Positions 34,358 to 43,276 of a stretch of DNA of 64,000 nt are shown in pieces (the stretch's first letter is position 1; each line of letters opens with the position of its first letter). Source of the stretch: Paraburkholderia kirstenboschensis. Its GTDB lineage: Bacteria; Pseudomonadota; Gammaproteobacteria; Burkholderiales; Burkholderiaceae. Location: contig NZ_CAJHCR010000002.1 in assembly GCF_904848585.1 (NCBI RefSeq), forward strand, positions 186,001 through 250,000, read 5' to 3'. The notes under the pieces were generated by a model, which was not told the origin of the DNA, made no database searches, and worked only from the letters and a program-made list of their open reading frames with translations. The position numbers and the translations under genes are program-made.

Positions 34358-34579
34358 ATGTCCGACAGTGCCTGTTTCAAGCCGCGCGTGATCGAGCCGG
34401 TTGCCGTCAATCAGCCGGAGGGTTTAGGGCTCGCGGTGGAGTTGTGGCTCGCCCATCCCGTCGACGGAATTGCTGGGCGAGCCGTGCAGATTCATTTGCG
34501 CAGCGACGCGAAAATGGCGCAGGCCGAAGCGCTGCGCGATCTGCTGCATGTGCTCGGCACCGAGATCGTGGTGTCCTGA
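34358..34579 (+). CDS. Small uncharacterised protein (73 residues)
   Basis: A 73-residue cytoplasmic protein without signal or membrane segment: VIEPVAVNQPEGLGLAVELW (beta-rich), then IHLRSDAKMAQAEALRDLLH, a helix, and VLGTEIVVS. The alternation of strands and a helix suggests a small alpha/beta fold. A GAGGTG site lies before ATG 34358, and a 9-bp inverted repeat sits about 80 bases upstream. No family recognised. The convergent KgtP-like transporter ends 45 bases downstream. Confidence 0.62.
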   Translation: MSDSACFKPRVIEPVAVNQPEGLGLAVELWLAHPVDGIAGRAVQIHLRSDAKMAQAEALRDLLHVLGTEIVVS

Positions 34580-34624
34580 GCAAGTGCGGGGCGCGCTAGT
34601 CGAAAACGCGCATGGTCGGGAGAC

Positions 34625-35929
34625 TTACGGTTCGTGACGCAAATAGCCTTCTTTCGACGGATCGCGCATGCGCAGCGCGACGAGCCCGGCAATGGCGCAC
34701 AGCACGGTGACATACCAGTAGAACATCGACTCGCTGCCGACCGACTTGAGCCACAGCGCCACGTATTCGGCCGAGCCTCCGAAAATCGCATTGGCCACCG
34801 CATACGAGAGACCGACGCCGAGCGCGCGTACTTCCGGCGGGAACATCTCCGCCTTGATCAGGCCGCTGATCGACGTATAGAAGCTCACGATGGCGAGCGC
34901 CAGCACCACAAGCGCGAAGGCCGCATACGGGCTCGTCACGTCTTTGAGCGCGTGCAGAAGCGGCACCGTGCCGATGGTCGCGAACAAGCCGAAGCACAGC
35001 ATCGAATTGCGGCGGCCAATGCGGTCCGACAATGCGCCGAAGGCCGGCTGGATCACCATGTAGACGAAGAGCGCCGCCGTCATCACATTGCTTGCCGTCT
35101 TGGCGCTCATGCCCGCCGTGTTCACCAGATACTTCTGCATGTACGTGGTGAACGTATAGAAAATCAACGAGCCGCCCGCGGTGAAGCCGAGCACCGTCAT
35201 AAACGCGACGCGGTGCTGCCACAAGCCGCGCAGCGTGCCCGCTTCCTTGCGCTGACGCGTCGCGGCGGTGGTGGTTTCATCGAGCGATTTACGCAGATAC
35301 AACGCGATCAACGCGGCCATCGCGCCGATCACGAACGGCACTCGCCAGCCCCATGCCTTGAGCTCCGCGGTGGAGAGCGTCTGTTGCAGCACGACCAGCA
35401 CGAGCAGCGCGCACAGTTGGCCGCCGATCAGCGTCACGTACTGGAACGACGCGAAGAAGCCGCGCCGCCCCTTGAGCGCGACTTCACTCATATAAGTCGC
35501 ACTGGTGCCGTATTCGCCGCCCACCGACAGACCTTGAAAAAGGCGCGCGACCAGCAGCAGCGCAGGCGCAAGCGCGCCGATCTGCGCGTACGTGGGCAAC
35601 ACGGCGATCACGAGCGAGCCGCCGCACATCATGAACACCGACACCATCATCGCCATGCGGCGGCCATGCTTGTCAGCGAGGCGGCCGAAAAACCAGCCGC
35701 CGATCGGGCGCATCAGAAAGCCCGCCGCGAACACGCCGGCCGTGTTGAGCAATTGCGTCGTGGTGTTGCCGCTCGGAAAAAATGCGGGCGCGAAATAAAG
35801 CGCGCAGAACGAATAGACGTAGAAGTCGAACCATTCGACAAGATTGCCGGATGACGCGCCGACGATCGCGAAGATGCGGCGCCGTGTGTCGTGGGCTGAG
35901 GCCACGCTGTGGTCTGTGAGGTCGGTCAT
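34625..35929 (-). CDS. MFS metabolite:H+ symporter (KgtP-like, alpha-ketoglutarate type)
   Basis: A 434-residue member of the metabolite:H+ symporter family with twelve helices. [20 protein letters not shown] (helix 1), [20 protein letters not shown] (motif A, ~78-97), [20 protein letters not shown] and the second motif A copy [17 protein letters not shown] are near-diagnostic of the KgtP/ShiA/ProP group. Close similarity to alpha-ketoglutarate permease is seen in [20 protein letters not shown] and [20 protein letters not shown]. Likely substrate is 2-oxoglutarate or a related dicarboxylate, inferred only by family. It stands alone, convergent with the small gene at 34358. Confidence 0.92.
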   Translation of the reverse strand: MTDLTDHSVASAHDTRRRIFAIVGASSGNLVEWFDFYVYSFCALYFAPAFFPSGNTTTQLLNTAGVFAAGFLMRPIGGWFFGRLADKHGRRMAMMVSVFMMCGGSLVIAVLPTYAQIGALAPALLLVARLFQGLSVGGEYGTSATYMSEVALKGRRGFFASFQYVTLIGGQLCALLVLVVLQQTLSTAELKAWGWRVPFVIGAMAALIALYLRKSLDETTTAATRQRKEAGTLRGLWQHRVAFMTVLGFTAGGSLIFYTFTTYMQKYLVNTAGMSAKTASNVMTAALFVYMVIQPAFGALSDRIGRRNSMLCFGLFATIGTVPLLHALKDVTSPYAAFALVVLALAIVSFYTSISGLIKAEMFPPEVRALGVGLSYAVANAIFGGSAEYVALWLKSVGSESMFYWYVTVLCAIAGLVALRMRDPSKEGYLRHEP

Positions 35930-36268
35930 GTTGTGTCTTCCTTGTCTCTTGAACGGAGGCGACGGTCATGGCGCCGCCTTCAGCACGCGGTTTTTAGCGT
36001 GCGCGAATTTTACAGAATCGCAAGTAGAAGTTGGTGGTTTGTTGGCAAGCGCCAGGGCAAGCGCTATGAGCGCCGTTGGCACACCGTTCCCGCAGAGCCG
36101 CACGCCACTTCGGCAAACGCCGCCTCGTGCGCGTCACGAATGTGCGCTCCCGCTTCCCGGAGGCTGATTCTGGGGTTTATCCCTCGCGATCTAATCGTAA
36201 GGTATAAATTTGACGTCGGCATCTTTATACCTTAATGTGTAATTACAGGGTATAAGGAGATGCCAGCT
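35930..36268. other. 339-base region with operator-like repeats before the nucleotidyltransferase gene
   Basis: The left part serves the KgtP-like gene. The right part (36199-36257) holds a perfect 10-bp inverted repeat and a third related half-site next to the start of the nucleotidyltransferase gene. No other ORF is convincing. Confidence 0.55.
36199..36233 (+). promoter_or_regulatory. Perfect inverted repeat (operator candidate) of the nucleotidyltransferase gene
   Basis: AAGGTATAAA (36199-36208) and TTTATACCTT (36224-36233) pair perfectly with a 15-base spacer. A third related copy, GGGTATAAGG (36248-36257), overlaps the ribosome site. The motif resembles a promoter -10 region too, so one or both arms could be promoter elements. 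The spacing suits an autoregulator bound at two half-sites. Confidence 0.6.
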
Positions 36269-37306
36269 ATGGCCAGCTTCCACAACGACGCACTGCAAAC
36301 GCTGTATTCCTCCGTCACCGAGCGCGCCAGCGCACAAGGTCACATTCCCCTGCACTCTCCGGGCTCGGCGGCCCAGAAGACCGTCGACGGGAAAACGTAC
36401 ACCTACTGGCGCGTCTATCTGGCATCGGGAAAGCATAAGGAAACCTCGCTTGGCCGCGCAGGCGAGCCCGCTACCGAGGCCGCGCTCGAGGCGAAACTAC
36501 TTGAGAGCGCGGAGATGCGCGTGCTTGCCGCCGAGGTGCAGATCCTGCGCAAGGCGAACTTTGCCGCTGCGGACAACTCTTCGGCGCTAACTCTCGCAAC
36601 GCTTTTTAATGCCGGCATCTTCAGCCACGGCGGAGTGCTGGTCGGCTCCCACGCCTTCGGCGCCCTGCTGAACAGCCTCGGCGTTCGGCTGCCTGCGAAC
36701 TACAGGACGGAAGATATCGACATCGGCAGCACCGGCAGCATTTCGGTGGCTATCCCCGAAGAGCGCAGCTTTCTCGACATTCTTCGTGATAGCGGTATTC
36801 CGTTTCTCGAGGTGCCGGAACTGGACTCGCGAAAGCCGTCGACCTCGTTCAAGGCTCGCGGGCAACCTCTCAAGGTGGACTTACTCGTGCCGGGTACCGA
36901 GGCGTACGAGACGAAAGCCTTGCCGCACTTACGCGCCCACGCGACAGGGCTTCCTTACTTCAGGTATCTGGTATCGAACCCGACGCGCGGCTTTATCCTC
37001 GGCAAAGAACACGTGGTGCCGGTGATGCTGCCCGATCCCGCCAGATTTGCGCTTCACAAGCTTATCGTCAGCACGCTTCGCGACCCATCGCGTGCACTCA
37101 AAGCAGACAAGGACCGACGGCAGGCCGCCGTGTTGATCGACGCGCTCGCAGAGAAGTTTCCAGACTGGTTGACGACAGCCACCGACGAACTGGAGGAGAA
37201 CGCGCGCACCCGAGTCGCCACGGCGGCGACCCAGGCCCTGAATCTCGCCCCGGGCTTGTCGGAACGTGCCCGGGATTTTCTGGCTGATTTGGGCAGCCAC
37301 GCGTAG
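36269..37306 (+). CDS. Stand-alone nucleotidyltransferase (polymerase-beta fold, NTP_transf_8-like)
   Basis: A 345-residue protein with a DNA-polymerase-beta-type nucleotidyltransferase core. The helix-start motif VLVGSHAFGALLNSLG (~residue 121), the metal-binding pair EDIDIG (~148) and the third acidic residue in LKVDLLVPG (~201) form the expected Gly-Ser ... Asp-x-Asp ... Asp triad. The first ~110 residues (TYTYWRVYLASGKHKETSLG) and the helical C-terminus (~260-345) are family extensions. Such proteins include abortive-infection or toxin-type nucleotidyltransferases, but the target here is unknown. ATG 36269 is preferred: GGAG is nine bases upstream, while ATG 36260 abuts it. It has no co-directional neighbour and an inverted-repeat promoter, suggesting an autonomous, possibly acquired gene. 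Confidence 0.8.
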   Translation: MASFHNDALQTLYSSVTERASAQGHIPLHSPGSAAQKTVDGKTYTYWRVYLASGKHKETSLGRAGEPATEAALEAKLLESAEMRVLAAEVQILRKANFAAADNSSALTLATLFNAGIFSHGGVLVGSHAFGALLNSLGVRLPANYRTEDIDIGSTGSISVAIPEERSFLDILRDSGIPFLEVPELDSRKPSTSFKARGQPLKVDLLVPGTEAYETKALPHLRAHATGLPYFRYLVSNPTRGFILGKEHVVPVMLPDPARFALHKLIVSTLRDPSRALKADKDRRQAAVLIDALAEKFPDWLTTATDELEENARTRVATAATQALNLAPGLSERARDFLADLGSHA

Positions 37307-37347
37307 GGCACCCACACCTAACCCAGGTCGCGCGCCGCTCGACACCA

Positions 37348-37388
37348 CAAAAACTGGCGCGCCGAACCGCAAGAGTTGCGGCGCGCCT
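37348..37388 (-). terminator. Terminator of the prkA-yeaH-spoVR operon
   Basis: On the minus strand GGCGCGCCG (37387-37379) pairs perfectly with CGGCGCGCC (37364-37356), with a short inner CAAC/GTT helix, followed by AGTTTTTGT. It begins about ten bases after the SpoVR stop. Confidence 0.85.
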
Positions 37389-37397
37389 ATGAGACCA

Positions 37398-39113
37398 TCA
37401 CGCCCTCACGGCCGGCGGCACGTAGCGGCACTCGTAACGCTTCCTGACCGTGCCGTTTTCATCGACGCTTTCGAGGTACACGTCGAACTGCCACAAGCGC
37501 GCCATGTGCTTGAGCACTTCATCGCTATCCGATGAAAGATGCCGGTTGTCGCTCATGAAGTGCCGCAACGTCAGACTGCGGTCGCCACGCGTATTCACCG
37601 ACCACACCTGAATATTCGGCTCGCGATGATGCATGTCGTACTGCCGCGACAACGCCTGGCGCACATATTGATAACCGCTGTCGTCGTGAATCGCGGAGAC
37701 TTCGAGCGCATCGCGCATGTCGTCGTCGAGCACCGAGAACAGACGCATTTCGCGGATCAGATGCGGCGACAGATACTGCGCGACAAAACTCTCGTCCTTG
37801 AAATTGCGCATCGCGTAGTGCATGGCGGGAAGCCACGGGCTGCCGGCCAGTTCCGGGAACCACTTGCGGTCTTCGTCAGTAGGGTTTTCACAGATGCGGC
37901 GAATATCGCTCATCATCGAAAAACCCAGAGCGTACGGATTGATACCGCTGTAGTAAGGCTTCGTGACCGGCGGCTGATAGACCACATTGCTGTGCGAATG
38001 GAGAAACTCCATCATGAAGCCGTCTTCGAGCTTGCCCTGGTTGTACATCGTATTGAGCAACGTGTAATGCCAGAACGTGGCCCAGCCTTCGTTCATGACC
38101 TGCGTCTGCCGCTGCGGGTAAAAATACTGTCCCACCTTGCGCACGATGCGAATCACCTCGCGCTCCCACGGCTCGAGCAGTGGCGCGTTTTTCTCCGCGA
38201 AGTACAGCAGATTTTCTTGCGGCTCAGGCGGATAACGCTCCTCGATTTCCTCGGGCAACGGCGTATGGCGCGTGGGTAGCGTGCGCCACAATTCGTTGAC
38301 TTGCGACTGCAGGTACGCCTCGCGTTCGCGGCGCGCGGCGAACTCCTTCTCAAGCGACAGCTTCTGCGGACGCTTATAGCGGTCCACGCCGTAGTTCATT
38401 AGCGCATGACACGAATCGAGCAGTTCTTCGACACGGTCGAGCCCAAAGCGCTCCTCGCACTCCGCAATGTAGTTCTTCGCGTAGACGAGGTAATCGATGA
38501 TGGCATGCGCATCCGTCCACAGCCGGAACAGATAGTTGCCCTTGAAAAACGAGTTGTGCCCGTACGCCGCATGGGCGATGACGAGCGCCTGCATCGTCAT
38601 CGTGTTCTCTTCCATCAGATACGCGATGCAGGGGTTCGAATTAATGACGATCTCGTACGCGAGCCCCATCTGCCCGCGACGGTAGCTTTTTTCGGTAGAG
38701 AGAAAGTGCTTGCCGAACGACCAGTGCCGGTAGTTCACCGGCATGCCGACGGACGCATAAGCGTCCATCATCTGTTCAGCGCTGATGAGTTCCAGCTGGA
38801 TCGGATACACGTCGAGCTCATATTGCTCCGCAACACGGGCAATATGCGAGTCGTACTCTTCGATCAACTCGAAGGTCCAGTCGGACGGGCACGGCAGAGG
38901 CCGTCTATCGGCTACGTTCATACGGACTTCCCTTTGCCCCTCAGTGGGCGTTCCGGTGTGTCCCCGTGCTTCAGCGTTGTCGACTGCTCCGGCTGCGACG
39001 GGTCGGACTTCGTCCGCCGCTGCCTCGGCATGCCCCGACTGACGCTGCGGCACGCCTTTCCCACGCTCCGGCTGATAGCCGCGCGCTTCGTTGTGCAAGT
39101 GCTTGTCCGTCAT
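37398..39113 (-). CDS. ycgB: SpoVR family protein (YcgB-like)
   Basis: A SpoVR/YcgB family protein of unknown biochemical role, found with the PrkA kinase and YeaH in stress-responsive operons. Conserved blocks include AEQMMDAYASVGMPVNYRHW, KSYRRGQMGLAYEIVINSNP, CHALMNYGVDRYKRPQKLSL, PQRQTQVMNEGWATFWHYTL and NREPNIQ-type ending. ATG 39113 overlaps the yeaH stop (ATGA), arguing for coupling, and gives 571 residues. The first ~64 residues are hydrophilic and lack homology to the E. coli protein. An internal ATG at 38921 with AGGGA upstream gives 507 residues, near the 510 of E. coli YcgB. Either start is possible. The operon terminator follows at 37348-37388. Confidence 0.93.
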   Translation of the reverse strand: MTDKHLHNEARGYQPERGKGVPQRQSGHAEAAADEVRPVAAGAVDNAEARGHTGTPTEGQREVRMNVADRRPLPCPSDWTFELIEEYDSHIARVAEQYELDVYPIQLELISAEQMMDAYASVGMPVNYRHWSFGKHFLSTEKSYRRGQMGLAYEIVINSNPCIAYLMEENTMTMQALVIAHAAYGHNSFFKGNYLFRLWTDAHAIIDYLVYAKNYIAECEERFGLDRVEELLDSCHALMNYGVDRYKRPQKLSLEKEFAARREREAYLQSQVNELWRTLPTRHTPLPEEIEERYPPEPQENLLYFAEKNAPLLEPWEREVIRIVRKVGQYFYPQRQTQVMNEGWATFWHYTLLNTMYNQGKLEDGFMMEFLHSHSNVVYQPPVTKPYYSGINPYALGFSMMSDIRRICENPTDEDRKWFPELAGSPWLPAMHYAMRNFKDESFVAQYLSPHLIREMRLFSVLDDDMRDALEVSAIHDDSGYQYVRQALSRQYDMHHREPNIQVWSVNTRGDRSLTLRHFMSDNRHLSSDSDEVLKHMARLWQFDVYLESVDENGTVRKRYECRYVPPAVRA

Positions 39114-40381
39114 GACGACGCCACCTGCTTTTCGAACAACTCGCGAAACACCGGATAGATGTCAGCCGCGGTTTCGACTTTCTTCATCGCCATATGCGGC
39201 TGGCTCAACGCCAGTTGCGCATATTCCAGCCACAGATTCTGCTCTTCGGGCGTCACCTGAATATACGCAAAATAGCGCACCTTCTCCAGGATGTCATCCG
39301 AGAGTATCTTGCGGCACTTCGGCGAGTCGTCGGTCCAGTTGTCGCCGTCCGACGCCTGCGCGCCGTAAATGTTCCATTCAGTCGGCGAATAGCGCTCGTC
39401 CATGACCTTCTGCATCAGTTCGAGCGCGCTCGACACGACCGTGCCGCCGCTTTCCGTTGAATGGAAGAAGGTGTCTTCGTCGACCTCTTCCGCGCGCGTG
39501 TGGTGACGGATGAACACCACCTCGATCTTTTCGTAATTGCGCTTGAGAAACAGATACAGCAGGATGAAAAAGCGCTTCGCGAGATCCTTGCGCTGCTCGT
39601 CCATCGAACCCGACACATCCATCAGACAGAACATCACGGCCTGGCTGGACGGCGTGGGCTGCTTCACGCGGTTCACGTAGCGCAGATCGAACGGATCGAT
39701 AAACGGAATGCGCCATATGCGCCCGCGTAAGTGGTGGATTTCCTCTTCGAGCAGCTTGATGTCCTCGCGACGGTCGTCGGGGTCGGCTTTCATGACCTCG
39801 AGTTGCCGCTCCATCTCGTGCAACTGATTGACGAGCGGTGCGCCGAGTGCGATGCGGCGGCCAAGAGCGCTACGCAACGAACGGACCACGTCGATATTGT
39901 TCGGCGTGCCTTCGGCAGCCCAGCCGGCGCGGATGCTCTTCCACGTGGGGACGGCCAGGAGGTGGGTTTTGACGAGCCGCGGCAATTCGAGGTCGTCGAA
40001 GAAATACTGCATGAACTCTTCGCGGCTCAGTTCGAACACGAAGTCGTCCTGACCCTCGCCTTCGTTACTGGCCTGGCCGCCCCCGCCTCCGCCTCCGCCG
40101 CCTTGCGGACGCTGAATCTTGTCGCCGCGGATATAGTCGGAGTTGCCCGGATGCACCATTTCGCGCCGGCCGCCGGGCCCATGCCGGAACGACGGCTCTG
40201 CGATGTCCTTGCGCGGAATCGTGATGCTCTGCGTGTTCTGTATGTCTTTGATGCTGCGGTCGCGCACCGCTTCCGAAACGGCGCGACGAATATAGTTCTT
40301 AACGCGACGCAAAAAGCGCTCGCGATTTGCAATGCTCTTGTTCTTGCCTGCTAACCTGCGGTCGATGATTTGATGAAGCAC
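39110..40381 (-). CDS. yeaH: YeaH/YhbH family (DUF444) von Willebrand A-domain protein
   Basis: A 423-residue DUF444 protein. The N-terminus (QIIDRRLAGKNKSIANRERF) and the Gly-rich segment around residue 95 (QGGGGGGGGGQASNEGEGQD) match E. coli YeaH. A von Willebrand A-type MIDAS motif DVSGSMDE lies at ~residue 250, followed by KRFFILLYLFLKRNYEKIEV and VFIRHHTRAEEVDEDTFF. It acts with the PrkA kinase (YeaG) in response to nitrogen or other stress; the exact activity is unknown. The ORF opens with GTG 40381; no strong ribosome site is visible. It sits between prkA (123 bases upstream) and spoVR (4-base overlap). Confidence 0.94.
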   Translation of the reverse strand: MLHQIIDRRLAGKNKSIANRERFLRRVKNYIRRAVSEAVRDRSIKDIQNTQSITIPRKDIAEPSFRHGPGGRREMVHPGNSDYIRGDKIQRPQGGGGGGGGGQASNEGEGQDDFVFELSREEFMQYFFDDLELPRLVKTHLLAVPTWKSIRAGWAAEGTPNNIDVVRSLRSALGRRIALGAPLVNQLHEMERQLEVMKADPDDRREDIKLLEEEIHHLRGRIWRIPFIDPFDLRYVNRVKQPTPSSQAVMFCLMDVSGSMDEQRKDLAKRFFILLYLFLKRNYEKIEVVFIRHHTRAEEVDEDTFFHSTESGGTVVSSALELMQKVMDERYSPTEWNIYGAQASDGDNWTDDSPKCRKILSDDILEKVRYFAYIQVTPEEQNLWLEYAQLALSQPHMAMKKVETAADIYPVFRELFEKQVASS

Positions 40382-40504
40382 GCCTCGTCTCCCTTGTCGA
40401 CTCGTCGCGAGACGTACGCTGCATGGTCCAGTGCTATGTCCATGCAGCTTGCGCCTCGCAGGGTGCCCGCGCGGTCGGACCGCGCGGGCGGCACGCGATG
40501 CGGA

Positions 40505-42427
40505 TCATGACGATTTGCGCACGCGCAGATACCAGTCACAGAGCAAGCGCACCTGCTTCGGCGTGTAGCCCTTCGCCACCATCCGGTTGACGAAGTCTTC
40601 GTGCTTGCGTTGTTCTTCCGCCGAACCTTTGGCGTTGAACGAGATGACAGGCAGCAATTCCTCCGTGTTCGAAAACATCTTCTTTTCGATCACCACGCGC
40701 AGCTTTTCGTAGCTGATCCACGCAGGATTCTTCCCTGCATTCGCAGCTCTCGCGCGCAACACGAAGTTCACGATCTCGTTGCGGAAATCCTTCGGATTGC
40801 TGATGCCCGCGGGCTTCTCGATCTTCTCCAGTTCGGCGTTCAATGCCGCGCGGTCGAAGCTCTCGCCAGTGTCGTGATCGCGGAACTCCTGATCCTGAAT
40901 CCAGAAGTCGGCATACGTCACATAGCGATCGAAGATGTTCTGCCCATATTCGGAGTACGACTCCAGATAAGCGGTCTGAATCTCCTTACCGATGAATTCC
41001 GCGTAGCGCGAGGCAAGCACGTCTTTAATGAACGACAGATACTTCTGCTCGGTTTCCGGTGGGAACTGCTCGCGCTCGATCTGCTGTTCGAGCACATACA
41101 TCAGGTGCACCGGATTGGCCGCGACTTCGGTCGAATCGAAGTTGAACACGCGCGACAGAATCTTGAACGCGAAGCGGGTCGACACGCCGGTCATCCCTTC
41201 ATCCACGCCCGCGAAGTCGCGGTATTCCTGGTACGACTTCGCCTTCGGATCGGTGTCCTTCAGATTCTCGCCGTCGTAGACCTGCATCTTCGAGAACAGG
41301 CTCGAATTTTCAGGCTCCTGCAAGCGCGTGAGCACCGACATTTGCGCCATCATCTTCAGCGTGCCGGGAGCGCATACGGCATTGGCGAGCGACGAATTGC
41401 GCAGCAGCTTCTCGTAGATCTTGATCTCTTCCGAGTAGCGCAAGCAGTACGGCACCTTCACGACGAAGATCCGGTCGAGCAATGCTTCGTTGTTGCGGTT
41501 GTTGCGGAACGCCTTCCACTCCGACTCGTTCGAGTGCGCGAGAATCACACCGTCAAAAGGAATCGCACCGAAGCCTTCCGTGCCCTTGAAGTTGCCCTCC
41601 TGGGTCGCCGTCAACAGCGGGTGCAACACCTTGATCGGAGCCTTGAACATTTCGACGAATTCGAGCAGGCCCTGATTCGCGAGACACAAGCCACCCGAGT
41701 AGCTGTATGCGTCTGCATCGTCTTGCGCATACTGTTCGAGCTTGCGGATGTCCACCTTACCGACGAGCGAGGAGATGTCCTGATTGTTCTCGTCGCCTGG
41801 CTCCGTTTTGGCGATACCGATTTGCCGCAGGATGGACGGATAGCGCCGCACCACACGGAATTTACGAATGTCGCCGTTGTACTCGTGCAGGCGCTTGACC
41901 GCCCACGGGCTCAGAATGCTTTTCAGGTAGCGGCGTGGTATGCCGTATTGCTCTTCGAGGATCGGACCGTCCTCGTCGTAGTCGAACAAACCGAGTGGCG
42001 ATTCGTTCACGGGCGAGCCCTTGATCGCGTAGAACGGCACGCGCTCCATGAGCTGCTTCAGGCGTTCCGCGATCGACGATTTGCCGCCGCCGACCGGGCC
42101 TAACAGATACAGAATCTGCTTCTTCTCTTCGAGCCCCTGGGCCGAGTGCCGGAAGTAGGCGACCACCTGCTCGATCACCTCTTCCATTCCGTAGAACTCA
42201 CGGAATGCGGGGTATACCTTGATGACCTTGTTCGCGAAGATACGCGACAGACGCGGATCGTTGCGAGTATCGATCTGTTCGGGTTCTCCGATTGCCGTCA
42301 ACATGCGTTCGCCAGCCGTGGCGTACGCGGCGGGATTGTCTTTGCAGAGCGCGAGGTACTCCTCGAGCGAGAGTTCGTCCTCTCGCGTTTTCTCGAAGCG
42401 GGTCGCGAAACTGCTGTAGATATCCAT
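40505..42427 (-). CDS. prkA: PrkA family serine protein kinase (YeaG)
   Basis: A 640-residue PrkA/YeaG protein, the usual length. An AAA+-like P-loop region has Walker A YLLGPVGGGKSSIAERLK (~105-122) and Walker-B-like GVILAHSNESEWKAFRNNRN; the C-terminal ~250 residues form the kinase-like part (GVSTRFAFKILSRVFNFDST). PrkA phosphorylates serine on target proteins, and in enterobacteria the yeaGH genes respond to nitrogen starvation and RpoS. The ribosome site GAGGAGGT before ATG 42427 is excellent. It leads the prkA-yeaH-spoVR operon. A 9-bp inverted repeat lies in its leader at 42453-42490. Confidence 0.96.
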   Translation of the reverse strand: MDIYSSFATRFEKTREDELSLEEYLALCKDNPAAYATAGERMLTAIGEPEQIDTRNDPRLSRIFANKVIKVYPAFREFYGMEEVIEQVVAYFRHSAQGLEEKKQILYLLGPVGGGKSSIAERLKQLMERVPFYAIKGSPVNESPLGLFDYDEDGPILEEQYGIPRRYLKSILSPWAVKRLHEYNGDIRKFRVVRRYPSILRQIGIAKTEPGDENNQDISSLVGKVDIRKLEQYAQDDADAYSYSGGLCLANQGLLEFVEMFKAPIKVLHPLLTATQEGNFKGTEGFGAIPFDGVILAHSNESEWKAFRNNRNNEALLDRIFVVKVPYCLRYSEEIKIYEKLLRNSSLANAVCAPGTLKMMAQMSVLTRLQEPENSSLFSKMQVYDGENLKDTDPKAKSYQEYRDFAGVDEGMTGVSTRFAFKILSRVFNFDSTEVAANPVHLMYVLEQQIEREQFPPETEQKYLSFIKDVLASRYAEFIGKEIQTAYLESYSEYGQNIFDRYVTYADFWIQDQEFRDHDTGESFDRAALNAELEKIEKPAGISNPKDFRNEIVNFVLRARAANAGKNPAWISYEKLRVVIEKKMFSNTEELLPVISFNAKGSAEEQRKHEDFVNRMVAKGYTPKQVRLLCDWYLRVRKSS

Positions 42428-42452
42428 GCTACCTCCTCGCCGAAGTCTAGAC

Positions 42453-42490
42453 CGATGTCGTGCGCGGCGCGCTATTCGGAAACGACATCG
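42453..42490. promoter_or_regulatory. Inverted repeat in the prkA leader
   Basis: CGATGTCGT (42453-42461) and ACGACATCG (42482-42490) are perfectly complementary with a 20-base spacer, 26-63 bases upstream of the prkA start. It could fold as an RNA hairpin or bind a dimeric regulator. Confidence 0.5.
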
Positions 42491-43165
42491 CTCGAATTCA
42501 TCCTAAACCCTTTTAAATTTTTTTTCACGAACTACGTTGCGAAAATCGCGCCGCATTCGCCTCCCAACATTCATCACTTGGAAAGCCCGTTTTGACGACC
42601 TACAATCTTGCGCGTCGGACGATCAAACAGCTTGCTCTCCAGTTCATCCCAACACTTACATTCACGCGATGGCTGCACACGCACACTGCGTACCTTGAAG
42701 CCAGCACCTCGCAAATTTCGCGCTACGTCCCCGCTCTTTTTGCTACCGCGCTTTCCTTCCTAACGCTTCGACATGCGTTTGGTCTACATGTCCCCGCATC
42801 TGTTACATGCCGGTCGACCAAAGTTGCTTGCATGGTTCGCCGGCGCACGTTCATGCAGTTCGTCCATGGACGCGAGGTTTCGTTCCATCGCGATTCACAT
42901 CGACGCAGAAATCGTTGTGCCGCTGCGCATGCTTTGCTATCGAGCCGACGCTTCACTTGCTTCGCAGCCTTTACATAACCGCGTCGACGACATGGTTGCC
43001 TGCACCACTTGCAACATCTGCAGCACGTGCATCGCCGGTATCGCGCAGCCATGTCCTCTACCGCTCGCGCTCCCTCTGTTCGCTGTCTGTTAACTGGATA
43101 ACGGCGCGGCATTCAACTGGTTCAATAGGGTATACGGCTAAGCAGCAAGCACAGACGCATCAAAT

Positions 43166-43193
43166 GTAAAACGGCCGCCCATCGGCAGCCGTT
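43166..43193 (-). terminator. Terminator of the 2-keto-4-pentenoate hydratase-like gene
   Basis: On the minus strand AACGGCTGCC (43193-43184) and GGCGGCCGTT (43179-43170) form a 10-bp stem with one G-U pair and a GATG loop, followed by TTAC. It lies about 85 bases after the stop at 43277. Confidence 0.7.
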
Positions 43194-43276
43194 GAATGTC
43201 GCGTTTGTAATGCGCCGTTACAAGCACGGCATGGAAGTGAAACGGACACCGTGTCACATCACACAGTGTCACGGCT

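Larger units (their letters stand above)
42428..43276. other. 849-base gene desert upstream of prkA
   Basis: No coding sequence is convincing. The sequence looks less GC-rich and more pyrimidine-biased on the plus strand than its surroundings. Its ends are explained: the prkA leader (42453-42490 inverted repeat) and a minus-strand terminator at 43166-43193. The middle ~550 bases hold only open frames of unrecognised composition, one Cys-rich on each strand. Confidence 0.5.

Noticed and set aside
38632..38650. tRNA-like GGGGTTCGAATTA stretch
   Set aside because: It lies inside the SpoVR coding sequence and no cloverleaf can be built around it.
42723..43112. Cys-rich minus-strand ORF in the gap before prkA
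   Set aside because: No known family, irregular composition and no ribosome site; the cysteines do not form a recognisable metal-binding pattern.
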